Source: DUZB01 sp964407525
GTDB taxonomy: Bacteria > Desulfobacterota > DSM-4660 > Desulfatiglandales > Desulfatiglandaceae
NCBI GenBank assembly: GCA_964407525.1
Contig: CAYOWC010000003.1
Location: 1-64,000 of the forward strand
DNA length: 64,000 bases
Direction: 5' to 3'
Below the pieces are notes generated by a model. The model saw nothing but the letters and a program-made list of their open reading frames with translations, was not told the origin of the DNA and searched no databases. The position numbers and the translations under genes are program-made. This document shows, piece by piece, positions 43,097 through 51,941 of the stretch (positions are counted from its first letter, which is position 1; every line of letters starts with the position of its first letter).

Positions 43097-43280
43097 AGGT
43101 AAGCGAAGACTCCGATATGGAACAAGGAATAACGAGGTAAGCGAAGGCTCCGATTTCGAAGGAAGGTGTTCCATCGACCTCTCTAATTCTGAAAAATTCA
43201 GAGCGAACATCCACACTTCAATATTCTGCAGTTCTTGTCCATAGATCACGGCTTTAGCGTGATTCGATATTCTGCGGTTC
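43097..43280. repeat. Two pairs of imperfect direct repeats in the 402-nt gap before moeA
   Basis: AGGTAAGCGAAGACTCCGAT (43097-43116) recurs with one change at 43135-43154. TTCAATATTCTGCAGTTC (43217-43234) recurs with two changes at 43263-43280, flanking an ATCACG/CGTGAT inverted pair. The first motif has echoes in the repeat at 13141-13222. No coding potential is apparent in 43079-43480; the remainder has only a CCAGCC/GGCTGG hairpin (about 43390-43430). Confidence 0.6.
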
Positions 43281-43480
43281 GCTTTTTTCTGCCTCTGCGC
43301 GAGACCCCGGTGAAAAGTTTTTTTGTTGCACAGTTATGTCTCTTATGACATATTCGGATCCGAGAATGTTAAGGGTCTGCAATGGAGCCAGCCGGTTCCT
43401 TTTCAGCAAAGATGGGCTGGTTTATTGCTTGATGCTCATTTTTTGTGCTGCAATGATGTCAAAGAGGGTGGGGAGTTTGT

Positions 43481-44731
43481 GTGGAAGCATTTTTTGAATT
43501 GAAGAAGCCGGATGAGGTTTTTGAGCTTATTGACCGGCTTGAGCCCTTGGGGGAAGAAACGATTCCCCTGGAAAAATCCTTGGGGCGGGTATTGAGGAGA
43601 GACCTCGAAGCACCAGAAGATTTGCCTGGATTCCTCAGGTCTACCATGGATGGGTACGCTGTTCAGGCAAAGGATACTTTTGGAGCAAATGAGAGCCTCC
43701 CCGCATTGTTTGAACTGGCAGGCGAGGTTGCCATGGGGCGAAACGACCCCATATCCGTTGGCGAAGGAGAGGCCGTAAAAATTCCCACGGGCGGTATGCT
43801 TCCAGAAGGGGCTGACGGGGTGGTTATGCTTGAATACACTACTCATCTGGACAGCAAAACCATTGAAATAAGCAGGGCCATTTCCCCTCTTGAGAACATC
43901 ATTCAACCGGGGGATGATTTCAAGAAGGAGACGGTGTTTTTGAAAAAGGGACATCGTTTACGCCCGCAGGATCTTGGCGTTGCGGCAGGCTTGGGATTTC
44001 CCCATGTTCCGGTTTTTCGTATCCCCAAAGTGGCTATCATCTCGACCGGAGATGAGATCGTTCCCGTGGAAGAGGGGCCGCTTCCGGGGCAGGTCAGGGA
44101 TATAAATCGATATACGCTGGGGGCCTTTTGCAGGGAGCTGGGTGCGGAACCGGTAACCATGGGAATCTGTCGGGATGATTTTCAATCGCTTAAGGACATG
44201 GTGGAAGAGGGCGCTTCCCTAGCAGATTCCGTCTGGATTTCCGGAGGAAGTTCCGTTGGGACGAGAGATTTGACGCTCAAGGTTTTTGAAACGCTTCCCG
44301 GTTTTGAGCTTCTTGTGCATGGCATTTCGATCAGTCCCGGAAAACCTACTATTTTGGGCCAATGTGGTGGAAAGACTCTCGTGGGGTTGCCGGGGCATGT
44401 GGCATCAGCGCTTGTGGTTGCACAGGTTTTTATGTCGAGGGTTATATTCAGATTACGCGGTGAAAATCATTCCTGGTCTGATTCTCTTTTTGAGGTGGAG
44501 GCCGAATTGAGCCAGAATGTGGAATCGGCCAATGGACGTGAAGATTATCTGCGTGTGCTTTTGGTTAGAGACAAAGAACGGATCATTGCGAAACCCGTTT
44601 TCGGGAAATCAGGGCTTATTTCCACGCTGGTTGATTCCGACGGCTTGGTTAAAATAGATATGAATACAGAAGGATTATACCAGGGACAGATTGTGAAGGT
44701 AATGCTTTTCAGGCAGGGGGGGCTTTTATGA
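43481..44731 (+). CDS. moeA: Molybdopterin molybdotransferase
   Basis: 416 residues. The PLEKSLGRVLRRDLEAPEDL and FLRSTMDGYAVQAKDTFG blocks are MoeA domains I/II. IPTGGMLPEGADGVVMLEY, IISTGDEIVPVEEG and WISGGSSVGTRDLT form the substrate-binding MPT/Mo region (domain III). It inserts molybdate into adenylated molybdopterin. The start is GTG at 43481, preceded by GGTGGGGAG. It overlaps the next moeA-type gene by 4 nt. Tandem MoeA genes often serve different metals (molybdenum and tungsten). Confidence 0.93.
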   Translation: MEAFFELKKPDEVFELIDRLEPLGEETIPLEKSLGRVLRRDLEAPEDLPGFLRSTMDGYAVQAKDTFGANESLPALFELAGEVAMGRNDPISVGEGEAVKIPTGGMLPEGADGVVMLEYTTHLDSKTIEISRAISPLENIIQPGDDFKKETVFLKKGHRLRPQDLGVAAGLGFPHVPVFRIPKVAIISTGDEIVPVEEGPLPGQVRDINRYTLGAFCRELGAEPVTMGICRDDFQSLKDMVEEGASLADSVWISGGSSVGTRDLTLKVFETLPGFELLVHGISISPGKPTILGQCGGKTLVGLPGHVASALVVAQVFMSRVIFRLRGENHSWSDSLFEVEAELSQNVESANGREDYLRVLLVRDKERIIAKPVFGKSGLISTLVDSDGLVKIDMNTEGLYQGQIVKVMLFRQGGLL

Positions 44732-46668
44732 AAAGGCAAGTCTACCTGTCTTTGAAATCCCTCGAAGAAGCAAAAAAAATCTTCTTTGCCCGTTTTCATT
44801 CCGGTATGAGAACCGGTGCTGAAATCATAAAGGCTCAGGATGCACAGGGCCGCGTTACAGCAGAAGCTGTTTTTGCAAAGAGGTCAGCGCCTGCCTATCA
44901 TTCTTCCGCCATGGATGGTGTTGCCGTAAGGGCTGAGCAGACGTATGGAACAACGGAACGCAATGCAAAAATCCTCCAGTTGGGGGAAGATGCGTTATGG
45001 CTCAATACGGGGCAGCCTATCCCGGAATCTTTCGACGCCGTTATTATGGTAGAGAAGCTCCATCAAATTGACGATACGCATGTGGAAATACGCTCTCCGG
45101 CGTATCCCTGGCAACATGTTCGCAAAGTTGGTGAGGACATTGTGGCAACGGAACTCCTGTTTCCCGTGAACCACAAAATTCGGCCTTACGATATAGGGGC
45201 GCTCATCAGCGGAGGGGCTTCTGAATTACGAGTCTGGAAGAAGCCAAGAGTGGCTATTATTCCGACCGGGTCGGAACTTGTGAGTCATGAGGATGCGGGG
45301 AGAAAGGGTGATCTTGTGCCGGGCCAGATTATTGAATACAACTCTCTTGTGATCGGGGCCCTGGTGCGGGAGTGTGCGGGGATCCCGACTATATTTGATA
45401 TTGTCCCTGATAATAAGGAAAGTATTCTCAAAGCTCTTCACGAAGCCTTTGATTCCGGCGCAGATATGATTATCGTAAATGCAGGATCTTCCGCGGGAAG
45501 CAAAGACTATACGGTACATGTGGTCGGAGAAATGGGAGAAGTCCTGGTTCATGGTGTGGCCATTATGCCGGGGAAACCGACCTTGCTGGGGGTGGCGGAC
45601 GGCAAACCGATTATTGGAAATCCCGGGTATGCAGTTTCCTCCACGATCTCTTTCGATCAATTTGTTCGGCCTCTCCTTTGCACTTTGCAGGGGCTTTCCT
45701 GCCCTGGGCCGGAGACTATTGAGGTGCAACCGACCAGGGATATTCCGTCTAAGGTTGGGACGGAAGAATTTTTGCGGGTAAATATAGGAAAGGTTGGTTC
45801 GAAACATGTGGCGACACCCCTGTCCCGAGCTGCCGGATCCGTTACCACCCTGACCAGGGCTGAAGGAATCATCCGCATACCTGCCATGTCCGAAGGGCTG
45901 ATTCAAGGGCAGAAAGTGGCAGCAGAACTCCTTGTGGAAGAGCAGGCTCTCCTCAATACGGTGGTAGTTATTGGAAGTCATGATATTACCATTGATATCT
46001 TGGGGGATGAGATACGGGTCGGGGGGCGGAATATTCGAATTTCGTCAGGCAATGTGGGCAGTCTCGGAGGGCTTATGGCCTTGAGAAAAGGATCTTGTCA
46101 TATGTCCGGGTCTCATCTCCTTGATGCGAAAACAGGTGAATATAATGTCTCCTTTATCAGGAAATACGTGAAAGGGATTGACGTAAGTGTCTTTCATCTC
46201 GTTTTGAGGGACCAGGGTTTGATTGTTCCCAAAGGGAATCCAAAGGGAATCAAAGGCATCGAAGACCTGTCGAGAGATGATGTCGTTTTTGTCAATCGCC
46301 AGGCAGGTTCCGGAACCAGGGTTCTGCTTGATTATAAGCTGGGGGAAATTGAGATGAGCCCGCAGCTGATCAGAGGATTCGCCCATGAGGAGTATACCCA
46401 TATGAATGTTGCCGTGGCGGTCCTCAGTGGAGCTGCCGACTGCGGGATGGGTATTTTTGCGGCTGCAAGGGCACTTGATCTGGGCTTTGTTCCGATCGTG
46501 CAGGAACAATACGATCTGATTATGCCAAACCGGATGTTAGGTGACCACCGTATTCAGGGTGTGTTGGAGACCATTGGTTCAAAACGTTTCAGAGAGAGGG
46601 TCAAGTCTCTTGGTGGTTATGATCCTTCCAGGAGCGGCGAACTTTTTGTGGAAGTGAAGGGAGACTGA
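44728..46668 (+). CDS. MoeA fused to a C-terminal periplasmic-binding-protein-like domain
   Basis: 646 residues. Residues 1-405 form a second MoeA protein (SSAMDGVAVRAEQTYG, LNTGQPIPESFDAVIMVEKL, NAGSSAGSKDYTVHV). From about 420 a LysR-substrate/PBP-like domain follows (VVVIGSHDITIDILG, VGSLGGLMALRKGSCHMSGS, FVNRQAGSGTRVLLDYKLG). Such fusions are known in archaea and anaerobes; the PBP-like domain probably binds a small anion or cofactor intermediate and may sense molybdate or tungstate. It lacks a signal peptide, so it acts in the cytoplasm. Confidence 0.9.
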   Translation: MKRQVYLSLKSLEEAKKIFFARFHSGMRTGAEIIKAQDAQGRVTAEAVFAKRSAPAYHSSAMDGVAVRAEQTYGTTERNAKILQLGEDALWLNTGQPIPESFDAVIMVEKLHQIDDTHVEIRSPAYPWQHVRKVGEDIVATELLFPVNHKIRPYDIGALISGGASELRVWKKPRVAIIPTGSELVSHEDAGRKGDLVPGQIIEYNSLVIGALVRECAGIPTIFDIVPDNKESILKALHEAFDSGADMIIVNAGSSAGSKDYTVHVVGEMGEVLVHGVAIMPGKPTLLGVADGKPIIGNPGYAVSSTISFDQFVRPLLCTLQGLSCPGPETIEVQPTRDIPSKVGTEEFLRVNIGKVGSKHVATPLSRAAGSVTTLTRAEGIIRIPAMSEGLIQGQKVAAELLVEEQALLNTVVVIGSHDITIDILGDEIRVGGRNIRISSGNVGSLGGLMALRKGSCHMSGSHLLDAKTGEYNVSFIRKYVKGIDVSVFHLVLRDQGLIVPKGNPKGIKGIEDLSRDDVVFVNRQAGSGTRVLLDYKLGEIEMSPQLIRGFAHEEYTHMNVAVAVLSGAADCGMGIFAAARALDLGFVPIVQEQYDLIMPNRMLGDHRIQGVLETIGSKRFRERVKSLGGYDPSRSGELFVEVKGD

Positions 46669-46669
46669 T

Positions 46670-47023
46670 ATGGTGCAACTCAGGCTATTGTCTCGGCAGT
46701 GGATCGTTGATGAGCACGGGAATATTATTATGGGTGAAGGTAGGAAGGAAATACTTGAAACTATTGATAAAACCGGCTCTATTAATAAGACAGCAAAGAT
46801 TATGAAAATGTCTTACAAAGGCGTTTGGGGTAAAATAAAGGCAACGGAAAAATATCTCAAAGAGGATATTGTTCATGCCGACAGGAAGAGTGGAACCAGA
46901 CTTTCAAAAACCGGAAGGGAACTTCTCAAGAAATACACGGTATTGAAGGATCGATGCGTAAGTGAGGACGATCGGTGTTTTGAAATTGTTTTCGGAAAAA
47001 ACTACGGGCAGGAAGGAGATTAG
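46670..47023 (+). CDS. ModE N-terminal-type winged-helix regulator lacking the molybdate-binding domain
   Basis: 117 residues with GRKEILETIDKTGSINKTAK and MSYKGVWGKIKATEKYL, the LysR/ModE N-terminal HTH. The ModE C-terminal MOP repeats are missing. It lies 1 nt after the MoeA-PBP gene and 4 nt before mobB. Single-domain ModE proteins are known; here the sensing part could be the PBP-like domain encoded in the preceding gene, but this is speculation. Expected targets are molybdate-uptake or Moco genes. Confidence 0.85.
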   Translation: MVQLRLLSRQWIVDEHGNIIMGEGRKEILETIDKTGSINKTAKIMKMSYKGVWGKIKATEKYLKEDIVHADRKSGTRLSKTGRELLKKYTVLKDRCVSEDDRCFEIVFGKNYGQEGD

Positions 47024-47027
47024 GGAA

Positions 47028-47597
47028 GTGACGATCTTGCCGGACTTGCCGATTGTATCTATTGTGGGGTTCTCAGGGAGCGGGAAAACTACATTTATTG
47101 AAAAACTGATTCCACAACTTATCGCTCGCAATATCAGGGTTGGAACGTTAAAACATGATGTGCACGGGTTTGAAATGGACAAACCGGGCAAAGACAGCTG
47201 GAGGCACAAACGTGCTGGTGCTGCTGTTACAGTCATTTCGTCGCCCGGGCAGATCGGAATGGTCAAGGATGTGGACCATGATCATGATCCGGACGAATTG
47301 AAGCCTCTTTTCAAAGATGTGCAGATAATCCTTGCAGAAGGATACAAGAGTCATAATAAACCCAAACTGGAAATTTTCAGACAGGAAATTCGAGAAAAAC
47401 CTTTCTGTGAGGGAGATGACGCCTTGATCGGTTTGATCAGCGATGTTTCTGTTGATTTGGGGGTTCCCCGATTTTTGCTTGATGATGTGGAAGGGGTTGC
47501 TGAATTTCTGATATCGTATTTTAAACTCCTGCCGGGATGTCGAAGAGATAATCGCTGCAAGACATTGACTCGCAAAGGTCTTAGGGATGCTGTCTGA
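47028..47597 (+). CDS. mobB: Molybdopterin-guanine dinucleotide biosynthesis protein MobB
   Basis: 189 residues: Walker A IVGFSGSGKTTFIEKLIPQL, VGTLKHDVHGFEMDKPGKDS, and VQIILAEGYKSHNKPKLEIF. MobB is a GTP-binding accessory factor for guanylation of molybdopterin. The GTG at 47028 follows GGAG at workable spacing and removes an N-terminal extension that would overlap the ModE-like gene. The last 20 residues (CRRDNRCKTLTRKGLRDAV) are a Cys-containing tail. MGD made here would suit the DMSO-reductase-family enzyme at 6093-8177. Confidence 0.88.
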   Translation: MTILPDLPIVSIVGFSGSGKTTFIEKLIPQLIARNIRVGTLKHDVHGFEMDKPGKDSWRHKRAGAAVTVISSPGQIGMVKDVDHDHDPDELKPLFKDVQIILAEGYKSHNKPKLEIFRQEIREKPFCEGDDALIGLISDVSVDLGVPRFLLDDVEGVAEFLISYFKLLPGCRRDNRCKTLTRKGLRDAV

Positions 47598-47635
47598 ATC
47601 GTAGGGTAGATACTCGTAAAAAGAAAGGAACTCCA

Positions 47636-48433
47636 ATGTTAGAACTCTCTTTTGTCGCTCTCATACCATCAGGCGCGCTTTCAGAAAGCGCCATCGGAAG
47701 CGACATTATCCAAATGATTATTCATGCAGGCCCCATGGTGAAATTCGTCCTGCTTGTCCTTTTTTTGTTCTCATTCATTTCATGGACTATTATTTTCATG
47801 AAATTCAGGCTTTTAAAGAGAGCCGCCTCCCAGACGGAGGATTTTCTGGAGCTCTTCTGGGAAAATCGAGATATGAAGAGAATCTATAAAGAGAGTGAAA
47901 GAATGAAGTCGAGTCCGGTGGCGAGCCTTTTCAGGGCCGGCTATGCTGAATTGGGCCGTATCAGGAAGGCCCAGGCGGGTCCTGGTGTCGCACAGAGCAG
48001 GCCGGGAACGGAAGGAGACATGGCAACGAAAGATTCGGGGAGAGAAACCATGGCGGTCCAGAGGGCCCTCATGGAAAATCTTGAAAGGTCGCTGAGAAAG
48101 GCCACGATAAATCAGCATAATAAATTGGAAAGGGCATTGAGCTTTCTTGCCACTACGGGAAATACGACACCCTTCATTGGCCTTTTTGGGACCGTGTGGG
48201 GGATTATGGAATCCTTTCGAAATATAGGCCTGAAAGGTTCTGCCAATCTGGCTGTGGTTGCTCCGGGAATTTCAGAAGCACTTATCGCTACTGCTGCCGG
48301 TCTGGCCGCGGCAATTCCCGCCGTGGTGGCTTATAACTATTTTTCTCAGAGGACAGCGTCTTTGAATTCAGAAATGGATATTTTTACTACGGATTTCCTT
48401 ACTATGGTTGGGCGAAGGGCCTTTGTGAATTAA
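47636..48433 (+). CDS. tolQ: TolQ/ExbB-type proton-channel protein
   Basis: 265 residues with three membrane segments: about 30-50 (KFVLLVLFLFSFISWTIIFM), about 170-190 and about 205-230 (GISEALIATAAGLAAAIPAV). A cytoplasmic loop of about 110 residues separates the first two. TTGNTTPFIGLFGTVWGIME is the family signature. With TolR it uses proton-motive force to energise TolA. It starts the tol operon, 38 nt after mobB. Confidence 0.92.
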   Translation: MLELSFVALIPSGALSESAIGSDIIQMIIHAGPMVKFVLLVLFLFSFISWTIIFMKFRLLKRAASQTEDFLELFWENRDMKRIYKESERMKSSPVASLFRAGYAELGRIRKAQAGPGVAQSRPGTEGDMATKDSGRETMAVQRALMENLERSLRKATINQHNKLERALSFLATTGNTTPFIGLFGTVWGIMESFRNIGLKGSANLAVVAPGISEALIATAAGLAAAIPAVVAYNYFSQRTASLNSEMDIFTTDFLTMVGRRAFVN

Positions 48434-48437
48434 AAAA

Positions 48438-48848
48438 ATGTATACGAATCAAGGTGGAAATAACAGACGTCTTATGTCTGAAATCAACGTTACCCCCCTT
48501 GTGGATGTAATGCTCGTTCTGCTTATTATATTCATGGTGGCGGCCCCCATGATGATACAGGGGGTTGATGTCAGCCTTCCCAAGACCGCTACGAGAAACA
48601 TCAAGACGCAGGATGAGCCTCTTATGTTGACTGTGAACAAGGAAGGACAGATTTTCCTTGAGAGCCACAAAATTGAGTTGGCAAATCTGGAAATGAAGGT
48701 GAAGAAGATTTTTGAGAACCGACGTGAGAAAGAAGTCCTCTTGCGAGCTGACAAGGACGTCTCTTATGGTTTTGTTATTGAAGTGATTGCCAGGGTAAAA
48801 AGGGCTGGAATTGACAAGCTGGGGATGGTAACGGAACCTTTGGAATGA
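48438..48848 (+). CDS. tolR: TolR/ExbD-type protein
   Basis: 136 residues with one membrane segment and the critical Asp in INVTPLVDVMLVLLIIFMV, and a periplasmic domain containing VDVSLPKTATRN and VLLRADKDVSYGFVIEVI. It forms the TolQR motor and starts 4 nt after tolQ. Confidence 0.92.
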   Translation: MYTNQGGNNRRLMSEINVTPLVDVMLVLLIIFMVAAPMMIQGVDVSLPKTATRNIKTQDEPLMLTVNKEGQIFLESHKIELANLEMKVKKIFENRREKEVLLRADKDVSYGFVIEVIARVKRAGIDKLGMVTEPLE

Positions 48849-48874
48849 TTGCTGCGTTCGCACTATTGTGATGT

Positions 48875-49732
48875 ATGGGAAACCACAGGAAAAAATTCAT
48901 TGATAATGGTCAGACCAAATGGAGAGGCCCTCTTATATTCTCTCTGGTTTTTCATCTAACGGCCTTTTCCATGTTTCTTTTTGTTCCTGAATCGATGCCC
49001 ATCCGCAGGATAAATGGCCCAACTGTTTATGAAGTTGATCTTGTACAACTGCCTTCTGAACCTGAGAAAAAAGTTGCAAAGGCAGCCGTCGTCACCCCCG
49101 GAAAAATTATTCCCCACTCCGCAAAAACATCCGTATCAAGGCGAATCAGTCAACCTAAAAAGAAAGAAAAGCCTGTGATTATTGGGAAAAGGGTTGTCGA
49201 GCGAAAAACTCAAGAAAAGAAACCTGTGAAAAAGGTAGAAAAACCAAAAGTAAATGCCTCGAAACTGATAGATCAGGCCATTTCCAAGATAGAGAGAAAA
49301 GTAAAAGCGGAGAAAAAAGTAAAGGTGATGAAGAAGGATCATTTGACTACTGCCCTATCCAAAATCCAATCCCAGGTTGCAGAATCGGGAAAGGAAAATC
49401 CAACAGCGGAACCATCGGAAAGCGGTATTGCCCTGAGGCTTTACCAGATGGAAGTTGCAGAACGGATCAAACAGAACTGGTCCTATCCTGTGGCCATCAG
49501 CAATCCAGGAGAATTGCAGGGTATTGAAGCTGTTGTGGTGGTGACAGTCAGAGAAAACGGAGTAATTGTTCGATCCTCGGTCAAAAAGAGATCTTTGAAC
49601 ACCCTTTTTGATGCTTCCGTTCTTAAGGCCATTGAGAGATCTGATCCGCTCCCTCCATTTCCGGATGGGTATCGGAAGAGTTCCGATGATATCGAGATCA
49701 GATTCAACCTGAGCGAAATGGAGAACTCTTGA
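48875..49732 (+). CDS. tolA: TolA/TonB-type energy-transducing protein
   Basis: 285 residues. A membrane segment (PLIFSLVFHLTAFSMFLFVP) is followed by a long Lys/Glu/Pro-rich periplasmic region (about 70-165, e.g. KKPVKKVEKPKVNASKLIDQ). The C-terminal TolA/TonB domain has RIKQNWSYPVAISNPGELQG and KAIERSDPLPPFPDGY. The position between tolR and tolB favours TolA. Its stop overlaps the region just before tolB. Confidence 0.85.
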   Translation: MGNHRKKFIDNGQTKWRGPLIFSLVFHLTAFSMFLFVPESMPIRRINGPTVYEVDLVQLPSEPEKKVAKAAVVTPGKIIPHSAKTSVSRRISQPKKKEKPVIIGKRVVERKTQEKKPVKKVEKPKVNASKLIDQAISKIERKVKAEKKVKVMKKDHLTTALSKIQSQVAESGKENPTAEPSESGIALRLYQMEVAERIKQNWSYPVAISNPGELQGIEAVVVVTVRENGVIVRSSVKKRSLNTLFDASVLKAIERSDPLPPFPDGYRKSSDDIEIRFNLSEMENS

Positions 49733-49734
49733 AT

Positions 49735-51066
49735 ATGGTTCGTATAAAACCTGTCGTGTTGGCTTTAGAAAAGAAGGTAGTGTGTTGCGTGGGAATCTTT
49801 CTGGTTTTTTGTTTTCCGGGTCTTTCATCGGGGCGAATTTTTATTGATATCAACGCCCCGTCCATTCCCAAATTCAAGATAGCCATACCCGATTTCAAGA
49901 GAATCGGAGGAGATGCGGGACACCTTGAATTGGGAGTTGAACTGCCTAAGGTCTTGACCAACGATCTTGAATTGAGTGGGTATTTTTCCCCGATCGATCA
50001 GGGTGCATTTTTGGAAGAGAAGGATGCTCCCTTAACAGGAGATAAAATAAATTTTAAGGACTGGTCCGTGATTGGAGCTGAGCTTCTGCTGAAAGCCGGG
50101 TATTCCTGTATCGGGAGTCGATTACAGGTGGAGCTGAGGCTGTATGACGTATTCTGGGGAAAACAGATTCTCGGAAAAAGGGCGTTGGGGGATATCTCCG
50201 GGTCCCGTCACCTTATACACAGTCTCTCCAATGAGATCGTTTTGAAATTGACCGGATACAATGGTATTTCCCTGACCAAGCTCGCATATGTGGGAGATGG
50301 GACCGGGCACAAGGAAGTGTATACCAGTGATTATGATGGGTACAATACCGATGCTGTTACATCAGACAAAAACATTGCGATGCTGCCGAGATGGTCTCCG
50401 GACGGAAAGAAGCTGGCGTATAATTCCTATAAAAAGGGAGGAGCTGAACTCTATCTTAAAGACTTGGGTTCCGGTGTTACGAAAAGGCTGTCAGGAAGAT
50501 CCGGACTTAATATTGGGGCAGCCTGGTCTCCAGGCGGAGAAAAATTGGCCTTGACTCTGAGTGATCAAGGGAATTCCGATATTTATATGATAAATCTTGA
50601 AGGAAAAATTCTCAAACGGTTGACGGACCATTGGGGTATTGATGTGTCTCCTTCCTATTCTCCTGATGGGAAAAGAATTGCCTTTGTTTCAAATCGTTCC
50701 GGTTCTCCTCAAATCTATATCCTGACCATCGAGGACGGGAAAATGGAGAGATTGACTTTTGAGGGGAAATACAATACATCTCCCTCATGGTCCAGACTGA
50801 ACAGGATCGCTTATACGTCCATGAGTGAAAACGGCAGCTTTGATATCTGCACAATTGATCCGAGCGGGGGGGGCGTAAGGGTGCTTACGGGGGATGGGTG
50901 GAATGACGAAGACCCGTGCTGGTCGCCTGATGGAAGGTACATCGTTTTCAGCTCTGATCGAACCGGCACGTACCATATCTATATTATGAATTTCAATGGG
51001 CAGAATCAGAGTAGAGTTACTTTTCAGAAAGGGAACCAGACCAGTCCGACTTGGGCCCCCGAATAA
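49735..51066 (+). CDS. tolB: Tol-Pal system beta-propeller protein TolB
   Basis: 443 residues: signal peptide (VVCCVGIFLVFCFPGLSSGR), N-terminal TolB domain (about 40-190), then six propeller blades with repeated PRWSPDGKKLAY, SPSYSPDGKRIAFVSNRSGS and DPCWSPDGRYIVFSSDRTGT. It acts in the periplasm with Pal. The ATG at 49735 is used; a TTG two codons earlier is possible. Confidence 0.93.
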   Translation: MVRIKPVVLALEKKVVCCVGIFLVFCFPGLSSGRIFIDINAPSIPKFKIAIPDFKRIGGDAGHLELGVELPKVLTNDLELSGYFSPIDQGAFLEEKDAPLTGDKINFKDWSVIGAELLLKAGYSCIGSRLQVELRLYDVFWGKQILGKRALGDISGSRHLIHSLSNEIVLKLTGYNGISLTKLAYVGDGTGHKEVYTSDYDGYNTDAVTSDKNIAMLPRWSPDGKKLAYNSYKKGGAELYLKDLGSGVTKRLSGRSGLNIGAAWSPGGEKLALTLSDQGNSDIYMINLEGKILKRLTDHWGIDVSPSYSPDGKRIAFVSNRSGSPQIYILTIEDGKMERLTFEGKYNTSPSWSRLNRIAYTSMSENGSFDICTIDPSGGGVRVLTGDGWNDEDPCWSPDGRYIVFSSDRTGTYHIYIMNFNGQNQSRVTFQKGNQTSPTWAPE

Positions 51067-51240
51067 CCGAATAACCGAATAAACGATGAATCGGTTTTTC
51101 AGGAATTTTCTCTAAATACTTGAAATAGAACAGTAGAAATGATAAAAGTTGACAATACACGTTTTTCGGGTGGGAAAAGATTCTCTATGCGATTATCCTT
51201 TATAGGTGTTTATCCTATGAAACCGGGAGGAAAAAGGGTT

Positions 51241-51825
51241 ATGTGGAAAAAAGTGGCAACAGGAACGATTACGTTAGCCTTTGTGTTTTCATCGATGTTC
51301 TGGTTTGCATCCTGCGCCAAGAAACAGGTCGATACTTATGAATCGAAGCCTAAGACAGAAATGGGCGAGGGGTCGGCCGGCAAAGAGAGTGCTGCTGGAA
51401 AAACAACCTCATCCGAGACGATTACTGAGTTGACCGAGGCGGAACGGTTGGCACAAGTGCAGGAAATTGAACTCGCCAACAAAATGGAAGTTTTTGAATC
51501 TGAAAGTATCTATTTTGAATTTGATCAGTCTGATTTGAGTTCAGAAGCGCAGGCTCTTTTGAAAAAGAAGGCGGTTTTTCTTGAGAAATACCCCTCTGTT
51601 TCGCTACTGATTGCGGGCAATTGTGATCAGAGAGGTACGATTGAATACAATTTGGCATTAGGTGAGAGAAGAGCAAGTGCCGCGAAGAGATTTCTCATGG
51701 CGTTGGGGATTTCCGAGGACCGGTTAAAGACCATAAGCTATGGCAAAGAGCGTCTTGCTGACCCGGCAAATAATCCGGTGGCCTGGTCGTTGAACAGACG
51801 GGATTCTTTCAAGTTGTTGCGGTAA
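51241..51825 (+). CDS. pal: Peptidoglycan-associated lipoprotein Pal
   Basis: 194 residues. Signal peptide MWKKVATGTITLAFVFSSMF ends in WFASC, a lipobox, followed by a Ser/Gly-rich linker. The C-terminal OmpA-like domain contains IYFEFDQSDLSSEAQALL, NCDQRGTIEYNLALGERRA and ISYGKERLADPANNPVAWSL. The ATG at 51241 follows GGAGGAAAAAG; upstream in-frame ATGs would spoil the signal peptide. It tethers the outer membrane to peptidoglycan. Confidence 0.93.
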   Translation: MWKKVATGTITLAFVFSSMFWFASCAKKQVDTYESKPKTEMGEGSAGKESAAGKTTSSETITELTEAERLAQVQEIELANKMEVFESESIYFEFDQSDLSSEAQALLKKKAVFLEKYPSVSLLIAGNCDQRGTIEYNLALGERRASAAKRFLMALGISEDRLKTISYGKERLADPANNPVAWSLNRRDSFKLLR

Positions 51826-51941
51826 AGTCTGCGAAAAAATGGGAAACCATTGCTGGTATGGATGGTTTGTTCGCGAAGCGCATAATTCATGGGGACCGAT
51901 CTGATATATCAGGTTGGTCCCTCTAATGTGGGGTATTGGGC

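Noticed and set aside
43300..43480. Moco riboswitch upstream of moeA
   Set aside because: There is a CCAGCC/GGCTGG hairpin, but I could not match the conserved Moco motif by eye; a covariance-model search would decide.
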